Of a stretch of DNA of 64,000 bases, positions 36,242-44,775 are shown piece by piece (positions within the stretch are counted from its first letter, which is position 1; each line of letters begins with the position of its first letter). The stretch is from the NCBI GenBank assembly GCA_015063235.1, contig SUSW01000018.1, forward strand, positions 1-64,000, given 5' to 3'. Under the pieces are notes generated by a model that saw only the letters and a list, made by a program, of their open reading frames with translations, was not told where the DNA came from and did not search any database. Position numbers and translations under genes: made by a program. This DNA comes from Thermoplasmata archaeon (GTDB lineage: Archaea > Thermoplasmatota > Thermoplasmata > Methanomassiliicoccales > Methanomethylophilaceae).

Positions 36242-36733
36242 TCAATCCTTCTTGATCTGTTCCAGGGTCACACCGGTCTGTCCCTGATAATGGCCGCTCC
36301 TCTCGGAGTAATCCTTCAGAGTCTCGCTGTTGAGCGTTTCGAACACCATCTGGCAGAACCTCTCCCCAATAGGAAGCTCGACGGGGTCGTCGGTGGCGTT
36401 GTATGCCCCCAATGTGAGCGTTCCCTCGAATCCGGCGTCGATCTTGCCGAATGCACCGATGATCCCCCTTCTTATCCAAGTTGTCCTGAGCCAGAGCTGC
36501 GCACATACATCCTTGGGCATCCTGACCCTCTCGATCGTCGAGACGTAGAACATCGTCCTCGGAGGTATCGTGACCGTGCCTTCGGTCTTCAGATCCGGGT
36601 CGCCCCTGACCATTATCTCCTTGATACGGAGGTCGTACCCGTTGGGTGTGAGTCCTCTCTCATGATAATCGCTGATGCCCAAATATCCGGTCATCATGCT
36701 CTCTACGATGTCCTTGTCTGATAGGATTGCCAT
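36242..36733 (-). CDS. dcd: dCTP deaminase
   Basis: 163 residues of the trimeric dUTPase/dCTP-deaminase fold. It converts dCTP to dUTP, and in some archaea on to dUMP. Visible motifs are GLTPNGYDLRI, WLRTTWIRRGI (substrate loop, where many homologues have RSSLARLG) and the catalytic region KIDAGFEGTLTLG with its Glu. The C-terminus GHYQGQTGVTL is typical of the deaminase. It is somewhat shorter than bacterial Dcd. The stop codon abuts that of convergent trm5 with no gap. Confidence 0.88.
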   Translation of the reverse strand: MAILSDKDIVESMMTGYLGISDYHERGLTPNGYDLRIKEIMVRGDPDLKTEGTVTIPPRTMFYVSTIERVRMPKDVCAQLWLRTTWIRRGIIGAFGKIDAGFEGTLTLGAYNATDDPVELPIGERFCQMVFETLNSETLKDYSERSGHYQGQTGVTLEQIKKD

Positions 36734-36792
36734 GAACGGTCATGCACCCCAGTCAATAAATGTTATTTCATGGGTGGTACCTCCGGAGTAAC

Positions 36793-37797
36793 ATGATGAT
36801 CCCCAAATTCCTCGGCGAAGGGCAGACGATAGGCGTGACGGCACCCTCATTCGGTGTCACGGAACCTCTCGATATCGTCCGTTTCAAGCATGCGGAGGAG
36901 ACTCTTCTGAAGAAGGGCCATCCGGTAAGGAAGACCCCGAACGTCCACACAGCCGACGAATCGGGCAGGAGCTCGCCCTTCATGCAGAGGGTCACCGAAC
37001 TGGGGGGTCTTCTGGAGGACCCTTCGGTAGGTGCGATCGTTTCCGCCAGCGGAGGAGACTATCAATGCGAGATGCTGATGGGGATGGACTGGGATTTCAT
37101 CGAGCGGCATCCGAAATGGATACAGGGGTATTCAGATAACACTGTGCTACTGTTCAAAATAACGGCGGAACACGACATCGCCACAATCTACTGCAGCAAT
37201 TTCGGTGACTTCGGTATGGAACCTTGGCACAGAAGCGTTACCGAGAACCTCGAGTTCCTGGAAGGGAAGAGGACGCAACAGCATTCCTTCGGCACATATC
37301 AGGACGGTTTCATCGACAGGAAGACCGGACTTGAACCCTACAATGAGGATAAGAAAGTCGTTTGGACATGCAGCAAAGGCGACTGTACCTTCTCCGGAAG
37401 GCTGATCGGAGGCTGCATGGATGTCCTCGAGTGGTATCAGCGCAAAGGCAACCTCGACATGAGCGGTTTCCTATCCAAATATTCCAAGGACGGAATAATA
37501 TGGTATATGGAGACCTACGACATGGACGAACCCCGCATAAGGAAGATGTTCGAAGGAATGTCGAAGGACGGTTGGTTCGAGGGAGCCTCAGGTTTCGTGT
37601 TCGGAAGACCGCTTTTCTACAAAGGCAGCGATTATCAGAAAACAGTATCTGATTCCCTAAAAGGCTATGATGTCCCCATAGTCTTTGATGCGGATATAGG
37701 GCACAAACCGCCTAGAATGACGATGATAAACGGTGCGAAGTGCACCGTAAAGACCGGCGGAGGTTCCGCTGTAATAAGTTACGATCTCACCGAGTGA
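36793..37797 (+). CDS. S66-family serine peptidase (LD-carboxypeptidase/MccF-like)
   Basis: 334 residues. The S66 fold is recognisable from GQTIGVTAPSFG, the substrate loop IVSASGGDYQ, the nucleophile region IQGYSDNTVLL (Ser in YSD), GCMDVLEWY, and the C-terminal GFVFGRPL and FDADIGHKPP, which carry Glu/His of the triad. Relatives cleave the L,D-bond of murein tetrapeptide or hydrolyse microcin C7-type adenylates. An archaeon without murein more likely uses it for detoxification or for scavenging bacterial peptides (inference). Start at 36793/36796 after GGAG; the track start at 36760 lacks a Shine-Dalgarno site. Convergent with the chagasin gene. Confidence 0.85.
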   Translation: MMIPKFLGEGQTIGVTAPSFGVTEPLDIVRFKHAEETLLKKGHPVRKTPNVHTADESGRSSPFMQRVTELGGLLEDPSVGAIVSASGGDYQCEMLMGMDWDFIERHPKWIQGYSDNTVLLFKITAEHDIATIYCSNFGDFGMEPWHRSVTENLEFLEGKRTQQHSFGTYQDGFIDRKTGLEPYNEDKKVVWTCSKGDCTFSGRLIGGCMDVLEWYQRKGNLDMSGFLSKYSKDGIIWYMETYDMDEPRIRKMFEGMSKDGWFEGASGFVFGRPLFYKGSDYQKTVSDSLKGYDVPIVFDADIGHKPPRMTMINGAKCTVKTGGGSAVISYDLTE

Positions 37798-37804
37798 TGC
37801 GGAA

Positions 37805-38227
37805 TCACTTGACGATGACGTCGACTGTCGTGGTCTGGATGGGTGCATCCTCCCAGGGGCGCTGGTAATCGAGCACTACCTTGTACGTTCCCGCCTTCTC
37901 GCAGTGGAACTGGAAGTACTGGGTGCCGCCTGCTCCGCAGAGACCTTCCCTGCCTTTCTCGACCTCGTACCAATCCTTGGTCTTCTCAAGTCCGTCGGAC
38001 GACTTGATTACCCAGGAGTATCCTGTGGTGGCATTGGCTGCCAGCGAAATCACTACATCCTCGCCGACGGCTGCCTGCAAACTATCATCGCCCGCTTCTA
38101 CATATTTCTCGATGACCATGTCGTCCTTCTCCTGTGAGCTGCCTCCGTCGTTCGCAAGAACGATGGCCGCACCTGACACTACGAGTATAGCGGACACAGC
38201 TAATAAGATAACCTTCGCTGCAGACAT
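37805..38227 (-). CDS. Chagasin-family (I42) cysteine-protease inhibitor, secreted
   Basis: 140 residues. An N-terminal hydrophobic signal/anchor (VILLAVSAILVVSGAAIVLA) is followed by the chagasin domain. The three inhibitory loops are present: NATTGYSW (L4 consensus NPTTGY), GAGGTQYFQF (L2) and YQRPWE (L6). The family blocks papain-like proteases by inserting these loops into the active cleft. As a secreted protein it likely shields the cell against proteases of neighbours or host. It has its own promoter region shared with the divergent SPFH gene. Confidence 0.92.
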   Translation of the reverse strand: MSAAKVILLAVSAILVVSGAAIVLANDGGSSQEKDDMVIEKYVEAGDDSLQAAVGEDVVISLAANATTGYSWVIKSSDGLEKTKDWYEVEKGREGLCGAGGTQYFQFHCEKAGTYKVVLDYQRPWEDAPIQTTTVDVIVK

Positions 38228-38308
38228 GACCTTTTCACTCCGGGAAGTATGTAGTCTCAGCGGTTAATAAAGCATGCGACGGGATAATCACTAAATGAAG
38301 AAACGACT

Positions 38309-39673
38309 ATGTCTCCGAACATGGGACTAATTAAGGCACTCACTGGTTCCGTCGGCGGAACACTGGCGGATCAGTGGAAGGAATTCTTCTACTGCGAGGC
38401 TATGCCCGCAGACGTCCTTATGGTCAAAGGAGTGAAGAGGGTATCTTCGCGTTCCTCGAACACCAAAGGTAACGACAATATCATCAGCAACGGTTCGGGA
38501 ATCGCTGTGGCTGACGGTCAGTGCATGCTCATAGTGGAGCAGGGCCGTATCGTCGAGATGTGCGCAGAACCCGGACAGTACACGTTCGATAAGTCCTCGG
38601 AGCCCAGTATCTTCACCGGAAGTCTAGGTACGGGTGTCATCAACACCTTCAAGACCATGGGAAGGCGTTTCGCATACGGCGGCGACACCGGAAAGGACCA
38701 GCGTGTCTACTACATCAACCTCAAGGAGCTCATCGATAACAAGTTCGGCACACCTACGCCGATCCCGTTCCGTGTCGTTGACAGCAACATCGGGCTGGAT
38801 ATCGATGTGGCAGTACGCTGCTTCGGAACTTTCTCATACAAGATCACGGACCCGCTCTTGTTCTACACGAACGTCTGCGGAAACGTCACATCGGAGTACA
38901 AGAGATCCAACCTCGACGACCAACTGAAGACCGAGTTCATCGCAGCACTCCAGCCCGGTTTCGGGAAACTCTCCAACATGGGACTCCGTCCTAACCAGAT
39001 CATGGGCCATACAGAGGAACTGCAGGAGGCCATGAACGATTCGCTCTCCAAGAAATGGTCGGATCTCCGCGGACTCACGGTCGTTAGCATCGCTCTAGGT
39101 TCCGTATCTCTGCCTCCGGAGGATGCAGAGCTCATCAAGAACGCTCAGAAGGCAGCCATGCTTCGTGATCCGTCGATGGCCGGAGCCACCCTTGTGGAGG
39201 CACAGGCATCAGCTCTCAAATCTGCGGCTTCCAACGAGGCCGGCGCGATGACTGGTCTGATGGGATTCGGAATGGTCGGCCAAATGGGAAGCGGAAGCAT
39301 GAACGCACAGAACTACTACGGCATGGCCGAACAGCAAAAACAGCAGCAAGCTCAGCAACAGGCCCAACAGCAGGCTCAGCAGGCACCTCCGCAACAACCC
39401 GCCGCCGGCCAGTGGAAATGCTCTTGCGGTGCCGTAGCATCAGGCAAATTCTGTCCTGAATGCGGAAAGAAGAAGCCTGAAGAGGATGCAGGATGGACAT
39501 GCTCGTGCGGTGCTGTAAACAAAGGAAAGTTCTGTCAGGAGTGCGGAAAGAAGAAGCCTGAAGAGGTCCAGTTCCGCTGCAGCAAATGCGGATGGACCCC
39601 CAAGGATCCGAAGAATCCGCCGAAATTCTGTCCGGAATGCGGCGATCCGTTCGGAGATGAAGATAAGGTCTGA
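38309..39673 (+). CDS. SPFH-domain protein with C-terminal zinc ribbons (YdjI-like)
   Basis: 454 residues. The N-terminal about 330 residues match the SPFH/YdjI ('virion core protein') family (LVVKG-type start, ILVEQGRIVEM, EPGQYTFD, and the helical coiled segment). A Gln/Ala-rich linker follows (EQQKQQQAQQQAQQQAQQ), then three zinc ribbons: CSCGAVASGKFCPECG, CSCGAVNKGKFCQECG and CSKCG...FCPECG. No membrane helix, so it probably binds the membrane through its partner or lipids. The next gene (4 nt away) encodes a zinc-ribbon membrane protein, reproducing the bacterial ydjG-ydjI pairing linked to envelope stress. Start 38309; an in-frame ATG at 38321 is possible. Confidence 0.82.
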   Translation: MSPNMGLIKALTGSVGGTLADQWKEFFYCEAMPADVLMVKGVKRVSSRSSNTKGNDNIISNGSGIAVADGQCMLIVEQGRIVEMCAEPGQYTFDKSSEPSIFTGSLGTGVINTFKTMGRRFAYGGDTGKDQRVYYINLKELIDNKFGTPTPIPFRVVDSNIGLDIDVAVRCFGTFSYKITDPLLFYTNVCGNVTSEYKRSNLDDQLKTEFIAALQPGFGKLSNMGLRPNQIMGHTEELQEAMNDSLSKKWSDLRGLTVVSIALGSVSLPPEDAELIKNAQKAAMLRDPSMAGATLVEAQASALKSAASNEAGAMTGLMGFGMVGQMGSGSMNAQNYYGMAEQQKQQQAQQQAQQQAQQAPPQQPAAGQWKCSCGAVASGKFCPECGKKKPEEDAGWTCSCGAVNKGKFCQECGKKKPEEVQFRCSKCGWTPKDPKNPPKFCPECGDPFGDEDKV

Positions 39674-39677
39674 TAGA

Positions 39678-40955
39678 ATGTCTGAATCGATAGAACACAA
39701 GTGCCCGAGCTGCGGAGCATCGCTGAAGTTCGATGTCGCAACACAGATGGCGAAATGCCCGTACTGTGATTGCGAATTCGACGTATCCGCACTTGCGGCC
39801 AATGAAGGCGACCTATCCAAGGACTTCGTTGACCTTGCGAACGACGCAGGAATGGAGTGGGAAGAGGCCGAACTGTACGGCATGACCGAGTATCAGTGCC
39901 AGTCATGCGGAGGAGCAATATATTCCGATGAGACGACCTCAGCGACCCTGTGTCCGTTCTGCGGAAACGCGGTCATACTCAAAGGACGTCTCAGCGGTAC
40001 ACTGAAACCGGATAAGGTCATCCCATTCCAGATGACCAAAGAGCAGGCCTTGCAAGGTCTGGAAGACCACTGCGGCGGAAAGAGATTCGTTCCCAAGAAA
40101 TTCCTAGAAGACAACAAGCTGGAGGAGATCAAGGGTCTGTACGTACCATTCTGGGTGTACGATGCGGAACTCGATGCCACTGTCGAATACAGCTGTGTCA
40201 ACGAAAGGACATGGACCTCCGGAGACACGGAATACACTGAAAGGAAATACTACCGTGTCACCAGGGCCGGAGATATCGCGTTCGATCATGTCCCGGCCGA
40301 CGGATCTTCCAAGATGCCGGATGACCTGATGGAATCTATCGAGCCTTTCGACTACGACAAGGCCGAGAGTTTCACGACCGGATATCTGGCAGGCTATGTC
40401 GCGGATAAGTACGATCTGGACCAGGACCAGGTCCGTCCACGTGTCAGGAAACGCATGGAGGAGGGATCTGCCGATCAGTTCGGTACGACGGTTCACTACG
40501 ACGAAGTATCGGTCACATCGGCAAACGTCAGCGCAAAGAAATCTGAAGTCAACTATGTCCTCTACCCCGTTTGGCTCATGAATACGGACTGGAACGGGAA
40601 GAAGTTCACCTTCGCAATGAACGGTCAGACCGGAAAGATGGTCGGCAATCTGCCTGCGGACATGCTGAAGCTTGTATCCGTGACGATGGCCATATTCCTC
40701 GGATTGGGTGCGATCATCGCAATCGGTGCGTTCTTCGCCATGAATGAGTTCGACATAGGCGTTACCATAGGAGGCTTCATCTTCAGCGGAATAATCGCCG
40801 CTGTAATCTACGGCTACTACAAGTCGCAGCTGAAATCCGTCGAATACCAGCACGGCGCACAGCACTACTATCGCGACGGAAGTATGAACCTCAAGGTGAA
40901 GCAGGATCAGTTCCTTTACAAGAGGACCACTTCCAGGCGCATCAACCGTAACTGA
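39678..40955 (+). CDS. Zinc-ribbon membrane protein (YdjG-like)
   Basis: 425 residues. Two N-terminal zinc ribbons (CPSCGASLKFD ... CPYCDCEFD, and CQSCGGAIYSDE ... CPFCGNAVI) resemble TFIIB/PriA-type ribbons. A central beta-rich domain follows (KGLYVPFWVYDAELDATVEY, YPVWLMNTDWNGKKFTFAMN). Two C-terminal membrane helices are VSVTMAIFLGLGAIIAIGAFFA and IGGFIFSGIIAAVIYGYY, ending in a basic tail. ATG at 39678 follows the SPFH stop by 4 nt, so they are co-translated. Likely anchors the SPFH protein at the membrane. A strong hairpin/T-tract ends the unit. Confidence 0.8.
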   Translation: MSESIEHKCPSCGASLKFDVATQMAKCPYCDCEFDVSALAANEGDLSKDFVDLANDAGMEWEEAELYGMTEYQCQSCGGAIYSDETTSATLCPFCGNAVILKGRLSGTLKPDKVIPFQMTKEQALQGLEDHCGGKRFVPKKFLEDNKLEEIKGLYVPFWVYDAELDATVEYSCVNERTWTSGDTEYTERKYYRVTRAGDIAFDHVPADGSSKMPDDLMESIEPFDYDKAESFTTGYLAGYVADKYDLDQDQVRPRVRKRMEEGSADQFGTTVHYDEVSVTSANVSAKKSEVNYVLYPVWLMNTDWNGKKFTFAMNGQTGKMVGNLPADMLKLVSVTMAIFLGLGAIIAIGAFFAMNEFDIGVTIGGFIFSGIIAAVIYGYYKSQLKSVEYQHGAQHYYRDGSMNLKVKQDQFLYKRTTSRRINRN

Positions 40956-40961
40956 AACCTT

Positions 40962-40985
40962 GGCCCTTCGGGGCCGTTCTTTTTT
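40962..40985 (+). terminator. Intrinsic-type terminator after the SPFH/zinc-ribbon operon
   Basis: GGCCC-TTCG-GGGCC hairpin followed by GTTCTTTTTTATT, 6 bp after the stop codon. Confidence 0.8.
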
Positions 40986-41028
40986 ATTCGTTTAACTGAC
41001 GGACGACACATAGGCATCTTATAACAAC

Positions 41029-41057
41029 AGTAACACGAATCACTAATTCGTGTTACT
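41029..41057. repeat. Perfect 12-bp inverted repeat with GTAACAC arms
   Basis: AGTAACACGAAT-CACTA-ATTCGTGTTACT. A related arrangement occurs at 57632-57660, where the right arm ATTCGTGTTAC is identical, and a weaker one at 63110-63138. Here it lies 49 bp past the 3' end of tRNA-Ile and 70 bp after the zinc-ribbon gene. It could be a transcription-factor site or an RNA hairpin. Confidence 0.7.
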
Positions 41058-41105
41058 AACATAACTACATGGAATTTATTCGAAGAGAGGTAGTTAAGAA
41101 GTGAG

Positions 41106-41180
41106 TGGTCCCGCTGAGATTTGAACTCAGGACCTTCCGGTTATCAGCCGGACGCTCAAACCGTGCTAAGCTACGGGACC
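41106..41180 (-). tRNA. tRNA-Ile (GAT)
   Basis: Cloverleaf by eye: acceptor GGTCCCG/CGGGACC, D arm GCTT...GAGC, anticodon stem CCGG around CTGATAA (anticodon GAT), T arm CTGAG-TTCAAAT-CTCAG, discriminator A. CCA not encoded, no intron. A TTTATATG box lies 26-35 bp upstream on the minus strand (41206-41215). Confidence 0.95.
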
Positions 41181-41274
41181 AACATTTCCCAGGATAGATA
41201 AGTCACATATAAATGTATCCGCAAACAGAAAACAACCAGGGAATTCATTTATAAGCGGTTAACCATGGTATGGC

Positions 41275-41748
41275 ATGGACCCGGTATATCAGGAGTCTCA
41301 CATGGTTCTGCCGAAGAATCTGGCTTTCATCACAGCAGGCATCTTCGCAGCTACGCTGCTGTTCATGATCGTCTACAAGTTCGTCTTCTACCCGGACATG
41401 CCCGCCATGGCGATTGTGTGCATAGCGATATCGTTCATCCTGGTGTGCCTGGTATGCTTCCTGCTGAAGTTCACCATCTCAGTATATGATGACAGGATCG
41501 AGATGAAGTATGCCTTCTCAACCACGTCCATTCCCCTGGAACAGATCATCGACACAAGGACGGGAGAGTTGAATATCATCAAGAACTACTCCGATTGGAC
41601 TCTGAAAGGGGTGAAGTACAAGACATATTCCGTGATCGGCCTGGACCTGGGGATAGGCCTCAAGGTTACCGGAAAAAGGGTATTCTTCATGTCCGCAGAG
41701 GATCCCGAACGCATTGCATCGCTGCTACCCAAGGAGGAGAAGGAATGA
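41275..41748 (+). CDS. Membrane protein with bacterial-PH-like domain
   Basis: 157 residues. Two hydrophobic helices (LAFITAGIFAATLLFMIVYKFVF and MAIVCIAISFILVCLVCFLL) form a hairpin, followed by a cytoplasmic beta-rich domain of about 80 residues (ISVYDDRIEMKYAF, TTSIPLEQIIDTRTG, VIGLDLGIGLKVTGKRVFF) resembling the bPH2/YdbT-like fold. No enzymatic motif. The stop overlaps the next start as ATGA, so it is co-translated with the RNA-binding protein, although a functional link is not obvious. Confidence 0.65.
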   Translation: MDPVYQESHMVLPKNLAFITAGIFAATLLFMIVYKFVFYPDMPAMAIVCIAISFILVCLVCFLLKFTISVYDDRIEMKYAFSTTSIPLEQIIDTRTGELNIIKNYSDWTLKGVKYKTYSVIGLDLGIGLKVTGKRVFFMSAEDPERIASLLPKEEKE

Positions 41749-42182
41749 ACGTAACATTCCATTGGCTCAGAGTCCAGACGTTCTGCTATGCCACCGAGAA
41801 GCAAGATCTAATTGAGGACACTCTCAAAGAGCTTCTGGGAGATGTTGAGTTCGAGGAAGAGATCTGCGACAGCGAGCATGGGAATTCCATGATGATTCTC
41901 GAGACCCGTATGACCAAGCAGAGGGAGTTCAGGGATCTTTTCTACCGCCTCGGGAACGATATCCTGGACTTCATCATCGAGGATATCGAGAACCGTGTAG
42001 ACGAGGATGACATCTTCTACCTGCGTCTGGACAAACAGAAAGCGGTTCAGGGGATCTACGAGGTAGCCCATCACGGCGACGTCATATCCATCTTCGGGAA
42101 GATACAGGCCCATCCGGCCAGAAAAGAGGTAGCGGTAAAGGTTCTGAGATCGTTCATCGAGAACGAGGTCAGAGATCACTGA
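41745..42182 (+). CDS. RNA-binding protein, COG1325/PF01877 type
   Basis: 145 residues. It begins NVTFHWLRVQTFCYATEKQDL, matching the archaeal dsRBD-like 'exosome-associated RNA-binding' family, where a conserved 'RxFxxATE' follows the first strand. Alternating strands and helices fit the alpha-beta fold (GNSMMILETRM, DDIFYLRLDKQKA). A role in RNA degradation is assumed from the family's genomic links and is not shown here. I use ATG 41745, coupled to the upstream gene; the longer track ORF is a shadow. Overlaps the convergent CNNM gene by 7 bp. Confidence 0.72.
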   Translation: MNVTFHWLRVQTFCYATEKQDLIEDTLKELLGDVEFEEEICDSEHGNSMMILETRMTKQREFRDLFYRLGNDILDFIIEDIENRVDEDDIFYLRLDKQKAVQGIYEVAHHGDVISIFGKIQAHPARKEVAVKVLRSFIENEVRDH

Positions 42183-43420
42183 TCGTTCTTTACGACGAAG
42201 GCGCAGTCCACCACACGGTGGCCCTTCACCGAATTCACTGTTATCACGGCATTATCCAGATCCACCTCGTCACCCTTGGTGGGAGCCCTTTGGAGCTTGT
42301 ACATGATGAATCCCGATACCGAAGGCTCGGTGTAGTCCTCGCGGTCGATGTGAATGCCTATCTTCTCCATAACATCATCCAGATTCGCCATTCCCTTGAC
42401 GATATATCTGCCTCCGGCGGCGGCGCTGACGTCCATCTGGACCGCATCGCTCTCATCCCAGATCTCTCCGACAAGCTCCTCGAGAAGGTCCTCCAGAGTG
42501 ACTATTCCCCTGGTGCCTCCGTAGGAATCGAGAACGACCGCTATGTGGATCTTCGCCCTCTGCATCTCGTTCAATGCATTGGCCACCGTCACGGACTCGG
42601 GGATGTATTTCACGGGCATGATGATGTCGCGGATCTCGAATTTCATCCCCATGGCCCTGTTTGTGAAATAGGTCTTGGAATAAACAACACCGATAATGTT
42701 GTCGATTGTTTCCTCATAGACCGGTATTCTCGAAAACCCTGAACTGACTATCACATCGCCCAGAACATCAATAGACTCGTTGGCCTCTACTGCCACGATA
42801 TCCACACGGTGGACGTAGACATCTGCAACGGTGATGTCATCCAACCTCATAGCGGACTTTATGAGCTCGCTCTCACTCTTCTCCAGGACACCTTCGGTCT
42901 GGATCTCATCTATCATGACCTCGAGCTCATCCTCAGTTATGACTTTCTCTTCCCCTCTTCCGACCAAGGTAGTCAGCTTTGTGAAGAACCAGGACAGCGG
43001 ATGGAGCAGCTTGATTATGAAGTGGATTACGGAACACATGGCCATACATATGCTCTCGGGATGCTTCTTCGCGTATGACTTAGGTGTGATCTCACCGAAA
43101 ATCAGCAGCACCAGAGTCATTATGACCGTTGTAGCCAAGGCACCGGTCTCTGCACCGAGGAGAATCGCAAACATGGTGGTTGCAATAGAGGTACCTGCAA
43201 TATTGACGAGATTGTTCCCAATAAGAATCGTCGTTAGGAATCTATCATAGTCATCAAGGATGATCAGGGTCTTCTGCGCACGCTTATTCCCCTCATTGGC
43301 CATCTTCTTCAGCTTGATATCATTCGCACTGGTGAATGCGGTCTCCGACATGGAAAAGAAAGCTGAGAAGCATATCAGCACTATTATGGCTACAGCATAT
43401 ACGATTATGATAGGCTCCAT
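42176..43420 (-). CDS. CNNM/CorC-family membrane protein with CBS pair
   Basis: 414 residues. The DUF21/CNNM membrane domain covers residues 1-150 (SAFFSMSETAFTSAN, GNNLVNIAGTSIATT, FGEITPKSYAKKHPE). A CBS pair follows at about 200-320 (SGFSRIPVYEETIDNIIGVVYSK; VVLDSYGGTRGIVTLEDLLEELVGEI) and a C-terminal CorC/HlyC transporter-associated domain. The CNNM family exports or senses Mg2+; the polar motif residues in the membrane part are kept. Cytoplasmic nucleotide binding by the CBS pair is expected. Own promoter; convergent with the RNA-binding gene. Confidence 0.88.
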   Translation of the reverse strand: MEPIIIVYAVAIIVLICFSAFFSMSETAFTSANDIKLKKMANEGNKRAQKTLIILDDYDRFLTTILIGNNLVNIAGTSIATTMFAILLGAETGALATTVIMTLVLLIFGEITPKSYAKKHPESICMAMCSVIHFIIKLLHPLSWFFTKLTTLVGRGEEKVITEDELEVMIDEIQTEGVLEKSESELIKSAMRLDDITVADVYVHRVDIVAVEANESIDVLGDVIVSSGFSRIPVYEETIDNIIGVVYSKTYFTNRAMGMKFEIRDIIMPVKYIPESVTVANALNEMQRAKIHIAVVLDSYGGTRGIVTLEDLLEELVGEIWDESDAVQMDVSAAAGGRYIVKGMANLDDVMEKIGIHIDREDYTEPSVSGFIMYKLQRAPTKGDEVDLDNAVITVNSVKGHRVVDCAFVVKNDQ

Positions 43421-43513
43421 ACCTCAGGCACGCATCCTTTCGGGGCAGAAACTGTAGCTCACGTTAATCCAACCGATGATGATGTATCGGGCATCAATGA
43501 CTTAACTGTATCT

Positions 43514-43558
43514 AATAAAAACTGGGCGTCGGTCGACCGATTTCTTGGTCGGCCACCC
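43514..43558 (-). terminator. Terminator downstream of the Rpn-type locus
   Basis: On the minus strand GGGTGGCCGACC...GGTCGACCGACGCCC forms an imperfect hairpin followed by AGTTTTTATT, a few bp after the 43563 stop. Confidence 0.55.
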
Positions 43559-43562
43559 AGGT

Positions 43563-43823
43563 TCAAAGGCTTCTGAATAAAGACCTCATCACATCTTCAG
43601 TCAGACCAGTGGATTCCATGATTTTTCCAATGGGTTCGTTACGATCCAGCATATCGATAGCTTTCTGTATGCTAGCTAAGGCTTCGGCCATCCCTTCAGC
43701 CCTTCCTTCAGCCTTTCCTTCTTCAAGACTGATACGCCTGATTTCCTTCTCACGGGCACGGATGCTGCCCTCTTTCGTCCACCAATCTTCGTACAGCCCC
43801 ATTTCAATCACTTTTCGGAGCAT
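43563..43823 (-). pseudogene. Duplicated C-terminal fragment of the Rpn-type nuclease
   Basis: 86 codons repeating the last about 90 codons of the gene at 43804-44775: GLYEDWWTKEGSIRAREKEI (GLYEEMWTREGS... upstream), then the EG-rich segment and ASIQKAIDMLDRNEPIGKIM. The DNA copies are almost identical over more than 100 bp at a spacing of about 259 bp. The fragment lacks the nuclease domain and is in another frame relative to the end of the upstream ORF. Probably a by-product of tandem duplication; translation as a small EG-repeat/coiled-coil protein is possible. Confidence 0.75.
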
Positions 43824-44775
43824 TGATTCTTATAAGAGACAAAATCACGTCTTCAGTCAGACCAGTGGATTCCATGATTTTTCCAATGGGTTCGTTACGA
43901 TCCAGCATATCGATAGCTTTCTGTATGCTAGCTAAGGCTACGGCCATCCCTTCAGCTTTTCCTTCAGCTATTCCCTCGGCTCTTCCTTCAGCTATTCCCT
44001 CGGCTCTTCCTTCAGCCCTTCCTTCTTCGAGACTGATGCGCCTGATCTCCTTCTCACGGGCACGGATGCTGCCTTCCCTAGTCCACATCTCCTCATACAA
44101 TCCCATGATCTCCGCCTCCCTGCTGATTATATATTGCGACAGTACCCCATTCTTCTGCCTGCAGAAGCTCATCAGGTCATTCACTGCGTCCTTTTCATAT
44201 CCTTTTGCGATTATTATTCTGTCGATTGTCCGGCAGATATCCACATATTCCTCGACGATTCCGAAATCTGGTATGGGAAGAATCTCCTTATCGTTCAGAT
44301 CGAACAGATCGGAGTGAATAGTGTCGAACCTCCAGATCTGAGCTCCGCCTTCCAATCCGGCCTTCTCCGAGTATATGATGTATATCTCCCAGTTAGGCAC
44401 ATTGTCTGCCCTTGCAGTGTATGTGGTCATGTCTCTGGACAAAAGATACTGCTCCATAGTCCTGCTAAGATAAATCAAGGATCTGAGAAGTATTGTGCTC
44501 ATCCTGGTCGTCTGAGCCTCGACGAGGCACATCACCGTGTTCTTCACCACCATGCCAAGATCGTTCACGGGACCGTCTATCAGCACATTGCTGAGAGTCA
44601 CGATATCAACATCGTCTACGGTGACGTCGTTATCATCCCTGTGAAGATCCTTGTAGAGTTCAAGGACCATGCCTTTCTCCTTGAATGCGTTGATAAACAC
44701 AGAATCCTTCAGTGTCCTTTTGGCAATCTGTTGGCTGCTCTCGAAATTTACTCCTTTCGTTTCGTCGCGATTCAT
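43804..44775 (-). CDS. Rpn-type PD-(D/E)XK nuclease ('transposase-like')
   Basis: 323 residues. The N-terminal PD-(D/E)XK nuclease domain of the Rpn/YhgA family shows RTLKDSVFINAF, then an Asp (VNDLGMVVKN) and the VEAQTT motif forming the D-ExQ active site. Relatives promote DNA breakage and recombination and some act in anti-phage defence. The C-terminus is charged with a low-complexity tract RAEGRAEGIAEGRAEGIAEG (two exact 24-bp DNA repeats) and a short helical end. MNRDETKG at 44775 is the best start; MLFRGLLG (44799) is possible. Its 3' end was duplicated to create the adjacent fragment. Confidence 0.75.
   Translation of the reverse strand: MNRDETKGVNFESSQQIAKRTLKDSVFINAFKEKGMVLELYKDLHRDDNDVTVDDVDIVTLSNVLIDGPVNDLGMVVKNTVMCLVEAQTTRMSTILLRSLIYLSRTMEQYLLSRDMTTYTARADNVPNWEIYIIYSEKAGLEGGAQIWRFDTIHSDLFDLNDKEILPIPDFGIVEEYVDICRTIDRIIIAKGYEKDAVNDLMSFCRQKNGVLSQYIISREAEIMGLYEEMWTREGSIRAREKEIRRISLEEGRAEGRAEGIAEGRAEGIAEGKAEGMAVALASIQKAIDMLDRNEPIGKIMESTGLTEDVILSLIRINAPKSD
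43961..44008 (-). repeat. Two exact 24-bp tandem repeats encoding RAEGIAEG
   Basis: CCTTCAGCTATTCCCTCGGC + TCTT repeated twice without mismatch, with partial copies on each side. Likely slippage-prone; the duplicated fragment downstream has fewer units. Confidence 0.8.
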
